Below are positions 43,422 through 54,427 of a DNA stretch of 64,000 nucleotides, in pieces (position 1 is the stretch's first letter; each line of letters begins with the position of its first letter). The stretch comes from Tetraselmis striata (lineage: Eukaryota; Chlorophyta; Chlorodendrophyceae; Chlorodendrales; Chlorodendraceae). Position numbers and translations under genes: made by a program. The notes beneath the pieces are model-generated. The model did not search any database. It worked only from the letters and a program-made list of their open reading frames with translations, and had not been told where the DNA came from. The DNA is taken from NCBI GenBank assembly GCA_006384855.1, contig VCJN01003029.1, positions 124,001 through 188,000 of the forward strand. The letters run 5' to 3'.

Positions 43422-46230
43422 TTGACCGCGATGGTGTTGTCTGGGGTACCGAATCGCCCGCGGACGCGGCATGAGGCAGCAGCCCGCCCGCCCGTCGCCC
43501 GCAAAACGCGAGTAACTAATGCACCAGCTATAGTTGTCGACGGCCTCGACCCGCCGCAGCAAGGACGAGGCCGCGAACGCGGCGCGCATGGGCGCTTCGT
43601 CAGGACTGCGCGTGGGGCACGGCGCTCCGCTGCTCGCCCGCACGCCGGGCGCGATGGCGCGGTAGTCGCCTCGTTGGAGTCGCAGGTGGCGGCCGCCCAA
43701 TCAACAGCACAAAAGCATTAGCTCGCGCGCCGGAGCGTTGAGGAACAGCTGGTCGGGCTGCCGGCTGAGGTGAAGCAGCTCCGTAAGGGCGAGGCAGTGC
43801 AGCGCGCTGAGCAGCTAGCTCGGGCGGTACATGACAAGGACAAGCAGCTAGCCGGCATGCGCGTTCAGCTCGAGCGCGCGCGTAAAGAAGCTACATTGGA
43901 GAACACGCGCCGCCATCTTGCGCTCGTCAAGCGCAAGCACGAGGAGGTCAGCGAGGCGCTCGAGATTGCGGCGGTGCACCGTCTTCTAGCAGGGCAGGCC
44001 AGCGAGTGCGTTTTGAAGGTGCCCCGCACCTTCTCGCAGTGGTCCGCGAACAACGCCGCTAAGAAGATAGGGGAGTTCCTAGACGCGGCGGCATGTCGTG
44101 CCGAAGACGACGCGGAGGGAGCCAGGCTGCAACGGCACGTTGCAGCCAAGCTCACCGACCGCTACCAGCCCCCTGCCCCATCCGGAGCGCCGTGCTACGG
44201 CCCGTGCTGTCGCCACGCAGTGACGGCTGTGGTCGGCGACATTCAAGAGCACTTCTCGCCGCAGTTGGGCAGCTGCCTAAAGTCACGTTGCAAATGCAAT
44301 GACAAGGAATACCAACGCATGATCCAGGGCATCGGGCAGTGGTTTGATCCGGTCAAAGGCGTGCATGTGCCACGCACCATGTCACTGTTCGACGTTCCCT
44401 TCCCGCTGCTGTCCTCGAACCGTGCGGTGAGGGAATGGAGGGGCTATGCAAAGGAGGAGCTCGGCGTGGAACACCAAGTGCTGGAGGCCAAAATCGTGAC
44501 TGCAGCCATCCCCATCGGGATGGCTGTGGCCAACCGCATCTGGGACCTTAGGTGGTCGTCCGGCTACGCCCCAGACTACGCGCACCCCCCCCCCCCCCCC
44601 CATGTCCATGGCATCGTGGACTATGCTAGCGCTTACATGGGTGTCAAGCAGACCACCGGTGTGACCAAGGTGGTCCGGCATGCATAACAACAGCTTGGTA
44701 GGGTACATCCCTGTCCTCATGTACGAGGGGATGACGCCTTTGAGGTGTTGGCGGAGAAGGGCAAGCGCTTCTTCGACGAACTTAATGACATTGCCATCAA
44801 GGGAGTGACGCTACCAGATGGCACTAAGGTGCCAGTGATGGTGTGCGAGGGGGGGACAACAAGTATCAGAATGCAAGCAGCGGCCAATGTGGTTGCTCGG
44901 CAGAGAAGGTATGCCCATGCATTTGACATTGCAATCACAAATGCAGCATGTGCATGGATGTATATATTATGTATAATATTCTGTATAATAATATATTTTA
45001 CGTATAATATATATATATGAAGTATTGCTACTTATGGTTTGCTGATGTGGCGCTCGTGTGTGGCGCTATGTGGCAAACCAGGGGTGCAATTGTTGCACGG
45101 CCCTTACCAAGCACTTCCATATGACATGGGAGCAGCTGCAGGCGGAGGGGGCACGGTGGAGGGAGCTAATCTGGCAGATCAAGGCGTCTCACAGCTTTGT
45201 AAAGGGCATCGTGGACAAGGCATACAAGTGCCCGTGCTGCAACAAGATGATCCGCAAGCATGGCGATGTCCCCCCAAAGAAGACCAAGAACGGGCTGAGG
45301 GAATTTGCAAGGCTCCATGCGGCGCAGAGGTTTGTTATCTCGAATTGTTTTGCATATTTGTTTTGCATATGTATTGATATGTTTCATGCTGATTGGTAAT
45401 ACTATGTTGCTGATTGTTTATTATAACTATATGCACATTGCAGGTACCTCAAGCCCCCACTGCTACACGTTGGAGCCAAGCGTAAGGTACCTGATCTCCT
45501 GCACATCAACCTCCGCATCACGGCGGGGTTGTACTACTACACAGTCCAACGCCACTGCGCCACCCCAGAGGACCTGCAGGCGCCGCGGCAGTGGATGTTC
45601 GACGAGCTCGGCATCACAGTCAACAGCAAGAAGAGACAGAACAGGAAGCAAGATGCTGTCTCTATTGGCCAGAAGAAGGAGTCCTTCATCGGCGCAGAGT
45701 GCGTCAAGCTGATCGCCCAGTATGACAAGGCGCTGGAGCACGTCAGGGAGACTTACCCGACGGTGAGCGCCTCCGATGATGTGAAGGCGCAGACCGCCTG
45801 GGAGATCTGGAAGCAGCTATGGGAGTTGCTGTTGGAGCCCGTGGACCCAGCGCGCGCACCTGGCACCGCCCATATGCCACCTCTGCACCTGCGGGAGGCT
45901 CGCGCACAGCAGGTCAAGCTGGTGGCAGAGAAATTCGTGCAGGCATTTGTCAATGCTGCTGCCACCGTGTACTGCCACATTTTGCAGTGCCATATCCCTG
46001 ATTACATCAGGTGGTATGGCGACCTGCTGAACTACGGCTACCACGGGTCTGAGCACGCTCACTCCGTCACAAAGACTGCCTACCGGAGGGGCACTGCTCG
46101 GCACCCAGAGTTCCGGGTAGGGGAGGTCTTTGGCTACATGAAAATTCATGAAAGCCACCAACATGAGCTGCCCACACCAGAGCGGCCGAAGCGGGGCCCG
46201 CGGGGCAAGAAGCGCGATGCGCCCACGTAG
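43422..46230 (+). CDS. probable DDE transposase of the nested element
   Basis: Frame 43422-44687, with one TAG at 43719-43721, codes a coiled-coil N-terminus (VQRAEQLARAVHDKDKQLAG) and a Cys-containing part (CYGPCCRHAV, LKSRCKCND). Further exons follow: about 44690-44909, with FFDELNDIAIKGVTLPDGTK and, after a G-run shift, a GGDNKYQNA stretch where DDE enzymes carry gDxK; 45081-45329, with GCNCCTALTKHF and KCPCCNKM; and 45444-46230, with LLHINLRITAGLYYYTVQRH and GYHGSEHAHSVTKTAYRRGT, ending in a basic tail PKRGPRGKKRDAPT. The pattern D...CxxC...LHxN/LR...E fits large eukaryotic DDE transposases. Superfamily unassigned. Stop and shift suggest a recently disabled copy, if they are real and not assembly errors in homopolymers. 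Confidence 0.55.
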
Positions 46231-46262
46231 AGCGCCCCCCCCCCCCCCCCCCCCCCCCCCCC
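46227..46262. repeat. poly-C tract
   Basis: C-run between the two convergent genes of the nested element. Confidence 0.95.
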
Positions 46263-46415
46263 GCCTCCCTCCCCCCCCCGGGCACCAAACGGGCTGCGCC
46301 CACGGCAGCTGCAGCACACCAGCCCCCTCCCCCCATAGAACCACATTGTAATAGTTGTTTCGTGACATTTGCGATCCAAGTTTGAGAGATGAAGGGAAAA
46401 TATTACAGCGCACGG

Positions 46416-47862
46416 CTAGCGCCTGGCCGCCGCCTTCCTGTCAGCGAGCATCTTCTTTCCTTCACGCACTCTCTTGCGATGCTCTCTCTCAAGGCGGGCC
46501 TGGGCAGCCCTAAGCATGCTGACATCCCTCAGCATGCTGGGGGATTCCTTGTTGCTAACACCGCCGTACTTGCCTACTGTCCCATCGGCACGCCGGGGCT
46601 TCCGACCGTCTGGTTGCCTTGGGGTGGGAGAGGCAGCAGGGGTGGCTGCCGGCGTAACCTCTTCATGCGCCACGTTGCGTATGTACAGCGCTATCTCCGC
46701 GGACACCAGCAGGTTCGCCTCCGGCACTCCAGCATCACACTGCTTCATCCAACAGCGCCGGAGGCCCGCCTCTAGCTTGGTCTCAATGGCTGTCCGCGGC
46801 TTGGCGTACTCAGGCGGCGGCCGGCGCGGCCACTTCTTGATGTCTGTCTGGAAGTCCCGCGGCCAGTCCCACTGCTCAGACCTGACGGTGGGAAGGGTGA
46901 CGACATTGTACACCACTTTCATGGTGTACAACTTTGTCCCCTTCCCATACTCTGAAGAGCGCACGGAGAGAGTGAACGGGGGGACTAGGGCGCGGATAGT
47001 GCCAGCCGGTGCGAAGAAGAACTGCCCAAAGCAACGAGACGAGAAGTCCGCCAGCCCGAGGAACCGCTCAAGCTCCTCGCAGGAGCTGATGACGAGGCCT
47101 CGGAGGGTGGAGCTCGCCGACGAGGGCTCGTACTCCTTCATGCCCTCCCGGTAGGCGAGGGCCTCCAGGACGCCGACGCAAGTGACTGGCCACTCGGAAT
47201 ATTTGCCGGAGATGCCGCCCTTGGCGCCGACTAGGCCCTTGAAGACCTTGTAGCGCACCACTGTCTTCTCCGCCTCGACGTCCTGGGGGATAAAGCGGCT
47301 GATGGCATCCTGCTTGCACGACCGGCAGAGCGTGCCGGCCGGTATCCTGAAGGGCGGCCGGGGGGCGGCAACAGAAAAGGTATAATGGCATGTAGCGAAT
47401 ACGAGTGGGATTACGAGTTAATTGTTCTTATCAATAACCACCCAACCCCGCCGCCATCGCTTAGGCACGCTGCAGCACTCACTTGTAGAGCAGGCCGGTG
47501 GACTGCCCGCCATCGACGTCCGTGATGTTGAAGGCCTCCGCCTCGGCGAGGCAGGGCAAGCAGTAAGCGGCACCGCGTGCGACGGTGCCGTGCTTAACGA
47601 GACGCTCCGGGGCCGTCAGGATGCGTCCGGTAGTCGGGGACAGCTCCAAATCGTCCTCCTCGTCGCTCCCCTCGTACTCCCACTCCGACCCACTACCCAC
47701 CACGTCCTCGTCCTCATCCGAAGACAGGTCCAGGAACCTGGTGCCGTCGTGGTTCGGGTAGCGGGGGTTGGTCCGGGCTGCACGGCCAGGTTGGCTGCGG
47801 GTGGGTGCCGCGCCCCCGCCGGTGCCATCCTCCCACTCGCGCTCTGCCACAGAAATACCCAT
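46416..47862 (-). CDS. two-exon 436-residue protein, second gene of the nested transposon
   Basis: Exons 47483-47862 and 46416-47346, total 1311 bases. A GT-AG intron of 136 bp joins AA and G into a Lys codon. The N-terminus is disordered and acidic (LDLSSDEDEDVVGSGS). A split pair of Cys motifs, YCLPCLAEA and LCRSCKQDA, lies either side of the intron and probably binds zinc. A folded core follows (YKVFKGLVGAKGGISGKYSE, FSSRCFGQFFFAPAGTIRAL), then a charged C-terminal helix (ARLEREHRKRVREGKKMLAD). No stop or shift. Faces the transposase gene tail to tail. Function unknown; as an accessory protein of the element it could bind DNA or regulate transposition. Confidence 0.7.
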
Positions 47863-47869
47863 TCAGGGA

Positions 47870-48350
47870 AACGCGACTGAGGGACTGTAAAACACACTAG
47901 GAGAGAATCCACGAGGTAGAAAGTTTCCTAATACACATGGCTAGGTCTCCTAACCGTGAAAGGCACTTTTCCTAGGCCGAGCAAAGCAGCTGCATTGGTG
48001 CGAAGTTGAGGGATGAGGGTGGGTTGGCGTGCGCGTACTGTACAGGGTCTTGAGGGTGGCCACGGAGATGCCGAACTGCTTGGCCTCTGAAGCCAGATCA
48101 GCCGCGCCAGGCAGCCGAAAGTCCCGTTTTGGGTCCATTGCGCCCCCGCGGGGGCCGGTGCTTCGGTTGGTTGCGGGGGGGTGGGTGGCTGTGACTGGGA
48201 ATGTGGCAGGGTGACGAGTGGGTTGGCATGTACATGGCGCTGTGCCGCACCCGCACGCGTGCAGCTGAGTGGGCGGAAAACGGTATTTTGGATATAACAT
48301 CGTCGGGCAGTTTTCGCACTACGGTACGGGTTACCGCGGGAAGCGATGTG
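47870..48350. other. right end of the nested element, minus-strand promoter side
   Basis: Upstream of the 436-residue gene. Minus frames such as MDPKRDFRLPGAADLASEAK are short and not supported as a separate gene. Ends with the right TIR. Confidence 0.4.
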
Positions 48351-48762
48351 ATGTGCATAATAGTTTTGAGCATGTTGTGCCAAATATGTGCTGATATGCT
48401 TTGAGATTGTATGTATGCATGTTAAGTGACGATTCTCAACAACTTTTCTTATTTGCAGGTCAATCCCATCAATGATGATGGCACATACTTTGATTTGTTG
48501 GCCTGGTGGAAGGCCAGGCAAACCATCTTTCCCCACCTGAGCAAGATGCCTCGCCAATTCCATGCGTTCCCCGCAATCTCTGCAGGTGTGGAACGCTTCT
48601 TCTCTGCAGCAGGCAGAATGCACAACGACTTCAAGAAGTCTACCTCTGAGACGACACTTGTGCACGCGCTCATTGTGTACAAGAACCTTGACTAGGGGTG
48701 GTATCATAGTGTTGTCGTTGCGTGTAGGTAGTGGTGTCGGTATTGCAAACCATTATTTGTAA

Positions 48763-50526
48763 GCGGGGCGCTGAATAGTCGCCTTCGATGGTGTTGTCCG
48801 AGATACTCGCTCACTGCTCTCGCTCCATGCGCTCCTGCCACTCCGTAGCGCGCAGCTTCCGAGCGCGCTCACCCAGCTCACGCGCACGCTCTGAGCGCAC
48901 AGTTCGGAGCGCCTATTGTTCCAGCTTGTCTGCCTCGCTCTTGCCCGGCAGCGCCTCCCACCGGAATACATAGCCACCCGTCTCTATGGGAAGCGGTGGC
49001 GGGATTGATGCGTTGAATCCCAGCCCATCACATCGCGCAGAGCATCGCTATCGTCCATCGGGTGCATAAAATGCGCCTCGCACAGCGCATGCAGCTCGCG
49101 CATTGCGTATACTTTGTATCATCGAAGGCAGTGAGGAACGGCCATGCCGTTGGATCACTTGGGCCCACTGAGTAGCCAGTTGGCAGCTCCATGTGGTGGC
49201 CGTGGCCGTTCATGCGGTTGTACATCGCCTCGGTCACCGCCGAGACCAACGCCTCCTCGCCTACCACTGGTAGGCCGTCTACTGTGGTGGACTTGCCACA
49301 CTTCCGGCAGAATTCGGAGGCGGCGGGCCGGTGGCCGAAACGGCCAGAACGCACCGAGCGCAGTTCTCGCGTCGCGCCATATCGTTGGGGCGGTGCGTCG
49401 GCGCGAAGGGTTTTCAGCCTCCAACCCGCTGTAGCATCAACGGACGATGCGAGAGAACAACGGAGGAACTCAAAATCCGCCACGGCAACGACCTCAGCTT
49501 CCCCTCCCTCTAGCGATATCGGGTGCGTGTCGGGTGGGATCGGTGCGTTCTGGCCACGCGGCCACGCGAAACCCGGCTTCCTCTAGTTGTGACAAATCGC
49601 AACTGCACTACACGTACGCCGCGTCGAAGCCCATATCTGTTTCGTCTTGCGCCTCCGCTAGGGTAGTGAATACGTACACCCCTTGCGCAGCCTGGTTGGC
49701 GGTGCTGCTGGCCTCGCGAAGGCGGGCGGTAGTCAAGGGGCCGTTCAGCTTGACCCCGTCAGAAACATTCGACGAGCGGTCGGCGCTGACGGTCGTGAGG
49801 TAGTAGCGCAGGGACGGGCCGCGCGGGGCAGGCGGGGGCTCGGGCGACCCACTCTTTAGCATGAAGCCTTTCCACGAGGCGTCATCCGGGCCGGCAGCGT
49901 TATGGAAGGTGCTGGCGGAGGCCATGGTGGCAGTGGGGGGCGAGCATGGCGATTTGTTGTTCATGCGAGGCGGTCATTATGCGATGCGAGTGCGCGGCTG
50001 TCCGCGCTTGGTTCAGCGGTGAGCGGCGGTGACCGTCAGGCGACCCCGTACTTCATGAGCGTGCAGGGATGTGCATCGATGTATGTGCAGGGATGTGCAG
50101 GGATGTGCAACGGATGTCCAGCGGATGTGCAGGGATGTGCAACGATGTGCACAGCGATGTGCAGCGGATGTGCATGGATGTGCAGGGAGTACGTGCAGCC
50201 GGTACTCGCGCCGCGTCAGCTTCTGGCCGACTAGCTAGCGCCGAGCGCCCTCGCGCGCCCGTGTAGCGGGTACTCGAGGGGCGAAAAGTGCGCAAGGGAC
50301 TCATATCACGTACCGTTAGCGTACGGGTACTGCCATGGCAGTCATGGCTCGGCGCGGGTACTCGCGACCACCGCCGGATAGGCGGAGATAAGCTGACTGT
50401 AAGCGGATATAGGCGAGGGTTAGGCGCGGGTGATACGGAATACAATAATCGTACAGTAAAATTGAGTACGGATACAGTACAAGTACCGTGTTAAGCGCGG
50501 TTAGGCGAACCCCGTTTCGACGAGTG
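48763..50526 (-). repeat. 1.76-kb right-end repeat, copy 2
   Basis: Second copy of 37823-39570, starting 68 bp after the hAT stop and ending at CGACGAGTG. No matching left terminus is present here, so it is a solo end or a truncated element. GATGTGCA repeats at 50058-50187. Confidence 0.9.
48830..49934 (-). pseudogene. unknown transposon gene, copy 2 (MASASTFH family)
   Basis: Same gene as in copy 1. MASASTFHNAAGPDDASWKG starts at 49934; the first frame stays open to 49608. The second segment (49483-49028) carries SEFCRKCGKSTTVDGLPVVG and goes out of frame at AFDD, where one or two bases are missing relative to copy 1. The last helix is interrupted by a TAG in both copies, after EADKLEQ. A stop shared by both copies could mean an intron there, or decay before duplication. 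Confidence 0.45.
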
Positions 50527-50559
50527 TAGTCGCGGCTGTCATATCCCTTGATCCCCCCC

Positions 50560-50982
50560 AGCGCTCAACAACACCCCGCACGTTCAGAGAGGGCACACCC
50601 AGCGGCACCACTGAAAGACTGGCTGAACTTCAACACCTCACCACCGCAACCAAGGAGCTGCTCGCACGGTCCTCCCCAGCCAGCCAACCCGCAATAGCAG
50701 CAGAACTGGCCAGCTACGCAGTGGAGACACACCAGCTGCTCAACCCACAGCGCCTCTCCATCAAGCTGGAGCGCCACCCCAGCCAACCCCCCTTGGAGGC
50801 AAGGGCAAGACAGCCACATCAGTTAAACTTAAGAAGAAGCAGCCCATGGGCCGCAGCCGCTCAGACGGCGCCACCCGCAACCGCAGCAGGAGCAAGCCAC
50901 GCCTCTTTGGCACACGCGGCTCAGACAGCGAGTGGGAAACAGACGACGATGCAGACCAACCGTCCAGCAGCTCACACCAGTA
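50560..50982 (+). pseudogene. C-terminal part of a gag-like or ORF1-like protein
   Basis: First frame: TTERLAELQHLTTATKELLA and VETHQLLNPQRLSIKLERHP. After a one-base change in a C-run near 50786, the other frame gives GKGKTATSVKLKKKQPMGRS, RSRSKPRLFGTRGSDSEWET and an acidic end DDDADQPSSSSHQ with its stop at 50982. A basic RS-type region followed by an acidic tail is common in ORF1 of DIRS and other retroelements. The element is cut by copy 2 at its 5' side. Confidence 0.4.
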
Positions 50983-50999
50983 AGCTGTTGAGCGAGCCA

Positions 51000-51650
51000 T
51001 ACGGCAACAACCAAGCCAACTGACTCAAGAACACCGCCCACCACTAACCATGTGCCCGGTGCAGCTCACACACCAACACACACCCGGAACTCACCACACA
51101 CCCCGAGCACACTGTCTGATTCCCATAACCACCACAAGCAACACCCACCCAGATCCATGTTGGACGGAATCGCAGCCACCGCCAATCATACTAGCCGGCT
51201 CAGCGGTGGATAAACACTGAGCACCACATAGCTCTTCCAGTCAGCCCCCTTCCCCCATCTAACCTTGGTAGCTGCTGGCGGGACGCTTCGGCTGCCTAAG
51301 CTTGCCTGCTGAGCTCTGGATGGGATAGGCCTGACGTAGGTAGGGACAGCAGGGGGGCGCTGCTGTCTTAGCTATAGCCCACTGGAAGGAGGATGGGCTA
51401 GGAAACATTGGAGGATGGCCGGTAGCTTGAACTGTGATAACACTTCGTGTTCCCCATTGTGGTTCGAGATAGCAGGTCCTGAGAGCAACACCGTATGAGC
51501 GAGCGGATGCAGCAGACTAGACGTTGTAACTAATTTCAATTTCAACTTCAATTTCAATTGCCACCGGCATATTGTAACAGATTACATCCAACAACCAACT
51601 GAATTCGCCAAAATACTACGAATAGAGCCATGTATCATTAATTACTGCCA
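51000..51650. other. no gene seen; possible 3' UTR of the retroelement fragment
   Basis: CAC-rich, then AT-richer sequence without a coherent ORF. Confidence 0.45.
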
Positions 51651-51787
51651 CGAGTACTTTCGCCGTATGCATATGTACATATGCCGCTCACGCTGTGATG
51701 TGCGCCGTATGGTAGTATGTACATGTGTGCGCGGCTCAGCGCATGACTACATACTGGCAGGCGCTGCCTCCGGATGGCGGCGCTCTG

Positions 51788-51788
51788 T

Positions 51789-51832
<44 letters not shown>
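51788..51832. repeat. (GT)n microsatellite
   Basis: About 22 dinucleotide repeats. Confidence 0.95.
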
Positions 51833-51833
<1 letters not shown>

Positions 51834-52327
51834 TGTTGTGCAGCATGTATACATATCTACATACGCCGCTCACGCTGTGATGTGCGCCATATGATGAAAT
51901 ATATGTGCTGTGCTAATCCGCAGGGGGGGGGGGCTATGCTGACTATTCTAGAAACAAAGTTGGCGGCCCGGCAGCAGCCTTGTCGTGCAGCATCTGCCCT
52001 ACAGTGGCAAGGTTGTAGTCAGAGAGAGCAAGAGAGCTGTAATCCTTAGGGGCCGGGTTGGCTTGTTGGGGGGCGGGAGGAGCTATGACGTGACGCTTCG
52101 TTGACCTGAGTGCGCGCAGTCAGTACACGTGTCAGGACCTTGACCGGGGGGGGGGGGGGGGGGGCAGCCGGTGCGTCGCCTGCACCGCGAAAGGCGGAAG
52201 TGTTGGCACGCTTCGGGACGGATGGCGGTGGTACACAAGTTGCGAGGGGCCGGAGGGGGGGGGGGGGGCGAGGAGGCGCGATGGCGCCTGATGAGCTCAC
52301 GTGATGTCTTTCGTCGGAGGAAATGGC

Positions 52328-52351
52328 TTTCGTCGGAGATCTCCGACGAAA
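52328..52351. repeat. 24-bp perfect palindrome, copy 1
   Basis: CGTCGGAGATCTCCGACG with TTT/AAA on its ends, self-complementary. It sits in a cluster of TCGGAGGAAATG and its inverse, so the region could fold into a long hairpin. Repeated at 55498-55521. Confidence 0.95.
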
Positions 52352-52509
52352 CGGCTGACGGCTGGAGGAAATGACTCCTCCGACCATTCTCCGACGAAGT
52401 TATAGGGCGCGAGACCGCTTCGTGTGAGGATCGTAACTTGGGGGATCGCGCGTCCCATTTCCTACAGCCGGGGTATCCGGGTGTGTTCGGTAAGATTCTA
52501 CGATCCCGG

Positions 52510-52570
52510 ACGTTTAGGGTCGCGGGGCGCGGGGCGCGGGGGCGCGGGGCGCGGGGCGCGGGGCCCGCGC
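52510..52570. repeat. GGGGCGC tandem repeat
   Basis: About seven copies of GGGGCGCG-type units. Confidence 0.85.
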
Positions 52571-52599
52571 CCATCGGAGGAATGTAGGAGATCTCCGAC

Positions 52600-53620
52600 C
52601 ATTCAGGCCGTTTTGCTGGAGGAAGTTGCGCCGGTATTTGCGCCAAGTTACGATCGTTAAACGATTCGGGCGGGCGTCGCGCGCTTGTCAGCCGAATTCG
52701 AACGGGCGCGCGGGGCGCAGGATGCCGGGACGTGGGTGGCGGCGACTCTGCGTGCAACCTCCATTGCTGCCTCGATCGACACGGGTCAGCGAGCCTCCGC
52801 CCACTCCCGCTCTGCTCCAACCACGCCCCGCCGCGGCGTATAGCACGACATGTTCGCCCACTCCGCCGACTCAGATGCGAAATCGGACAAGATGGGATTT
52901 TGAAACCGGTCACGATAGCGCAAGCAGTCGCCGAAGAGGAGGAGGTTGCCAATTATTTTTCTCGGCGCCTCTGCATGTTTGCCCACTCCGGCGCGCCAAT
53001 ATGCTTGGCAAAGAGCAGGGTACCCTGCGCTAGCTTGGAATATGAATGTGGGTAACCAGAAGTGAGCCCCCCCCTCCGCCCTAAATTATCGCAACTCTTG
53101 ATGGTTCAAGCGCCTCAGCTGTCCATGTATCTCCCTCAAATGATGTGATGTTATGCATCTCTGTTGTACATATGGATCTTTTCTGTCCACGGTCCCTTTG
53201 CTGGGGGTCATACTGACAAAACCATAGTGAGAGATGAGCCGTTCATAAGTGAGATGCGTGCTGGCGGATTGATTCTTTCCGCTTGCTATGTTGGTTCCCT
53301 CATGCCGAGGGAACGTTGAGGTTGTCGGCTTGCAGACGTATAGGTATGATGGCGGCATGCGCGAACATAAGGGTGCACATGCCATCAATGCCGGGCGCTA
53401 CCACACCAGATGGAGAGTCAAGTCAGCGGGGGTTGCTTGCGGTTGCTTGCGGTTGCTGGCGCTCTCAGTAGCGAAAGTGTGCGAAAGGACTCGGAATGTG
53501 TATTTGGGATCAAGAAAAGGTGGTGTTTTATGAAGGTGTGTTATAATGACGGGCCACGCGCGCGGCTGGCAGCGCCGTAATATGACACTTGTATGTGTGT
53601 CTGTGTGATGCGTCGGTGAT
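52600..53620. other. no supported gene
   Basis: Overlapping GC-rich frames on both strands (for example 52732-53055 plus with AQAVAEEEEVANYF) without a recognisable domain. GGTTGCTTGCGGTTGC short repeats at about 53430-53460. Confidence 0.4.
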
Positions 53621-53902
53621 GGCAGTCCGTAGTATGCATATATACATACGCCGCTCGCGTTGTGCTGTGCTGTGCGCCGAATGATAATATGTAAATGTGT
53701 GCGCTGCTCAGCGTCTGACTACATAATGATAGGCGATGCCTCTGGCTGGCAGCGCTATGTTGTTATATATCTGTGTTTGTGTGATGTGCAACCTGTATAC
53801 ATATATGTACATATGCCGCTCACGCTGTGTTGTGCGCCGTTTGACGAATTATATATGCTTTGCTAAATCCGGACATGTGCTCACAATCATGTCCATTCGA
53901 AT

Positions 53903-54217
53903 GTGTCAACCAAAGAACATCTGGACGACATGTTGCGGTCGTGCTCAACTCTGTATAACATGTTGTCGCATTACGATGGCTTCAACACTATAAGGGAGCG
54001 TTATGATGACTGGGAGCCAATGGAGATGGACGCCATTGGGGGGACAGCATTTGCGGCGGTGGAAATGATCAAGGAGCAAATGCATATGGACGCCAACCCG
54101 GAGGTTTGGACATATCTCAGTATAGTAGGTCGACATCCATCATCAACAGAGGAGGTAGAGCTGGATGACGACCACACCGATACGCAGGAGGCCATAGTGA
54201 GCATCTCAGCTACATGA
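53903..54217 (+). CDS. acidic 104-aa ORF, unknown
   Basis: MSTKEHLDDMLRSCSTLYNM, then FNTIRERYDDWEPMEMDAIG and an acidic end EEVELDDDHTDTQEA. Helical, coding-like composition, perhaps one exon of a transposon gene. Family not recognised. Confidence 0.3.
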   Translation: MSTKEHLDDMLRSCSTLYNMLSHYDGFNTIRERYDDWEPMEMDAIGGTAFAAVEMIKEQMHMDANPEVWTYLSIVGRHPSSTEEVELDDDHTDTQEAIVSISAT

Positions 54218-54427
54218 TCAGAAAGATGATGTTGTGCAAGCTGAAGCATGCATGCGTCTGCAGGTTAGTGTGTAACATGCATGTGAATGGCTGCCCAAGG
54301 CCACGGCGTGATACTCTGTGAAAAGTGTCTACATATGTTTAGGGTAGGGATGTTGTAATGGATGGTGCCTCTTGTGACATTCTTTCCTACTGGGGGGGGG
54401 AGGGGGGGGGGGAGGGGGCTATGCTGA

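Larger units (their letters stand above)
43161..48350. mobile_element. complete 5.19-kb TIR transposon nested in a hAT intron
   Basis: Terminal inverted repeats of about 38 bp: left CACATCGCTTCCCGCGGTAA at 43161, and the right inverse from 48350 identical for the first 25 bases. About three mismatches over 38 bp. The flanking intron sequence continues on both sides. The target duplication is unclear, perhaps the AT dinucleotide. It encodes a plus-strand transposase-like gene and a convergent minus-strand two-exon gene. Superfamily not recognised. Confidence 0.85.
41880..48695 (+). pseudogene. hAT transposase gene, 5'-truncated and split by a nested transposon
   Basis: Exon pieces: 41880-42132 (WGGIIPLFQWVGGTQDLLRR), about 42240-42420 (YGPVAQMLTMMKATSVPTFS, then VLYLK and a GT donor), 42532-42660 (VWESRNTFKDSIQRRILSNN and ALDPRY), 42769-43144 (linker with Ala/Pro and KRTAFNAAPVKKAKLSG, ending LKLLQ before GTGCGC), and 48460-48695. 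The last exon is the hATC dimerisation domain: FDLLAWWKARQTIFPHLSKM, AISAGVERFFSAAGRM, then a stop. The first part, including any zinc finger and the first catalytic Asp, is missing where the DIRS-like fragment abuts. Splice sites around the nested element remain, so that insertion alone need not destroy splicing. Confidence 0.8.
51657..52500. repeat. short copy of a duplicated element (deletion derivative)
   Basis: Matches the two outer parts of 53630-55690. The left part is CATATGCCGCTCACGCTGTG with its neighbours; the right part is from about 52085 on. The 1.1-1.5 kb of coding-like interior of the long copy is missing. Includes a (GT)n microsatellite at about 51788-51832. Confidence 0.75.

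Noticed and set aside
51667..51894. Val/Cys-repeat ORFs at the GT microsatellite
   Set aside because: Simple translation of (GT)n.
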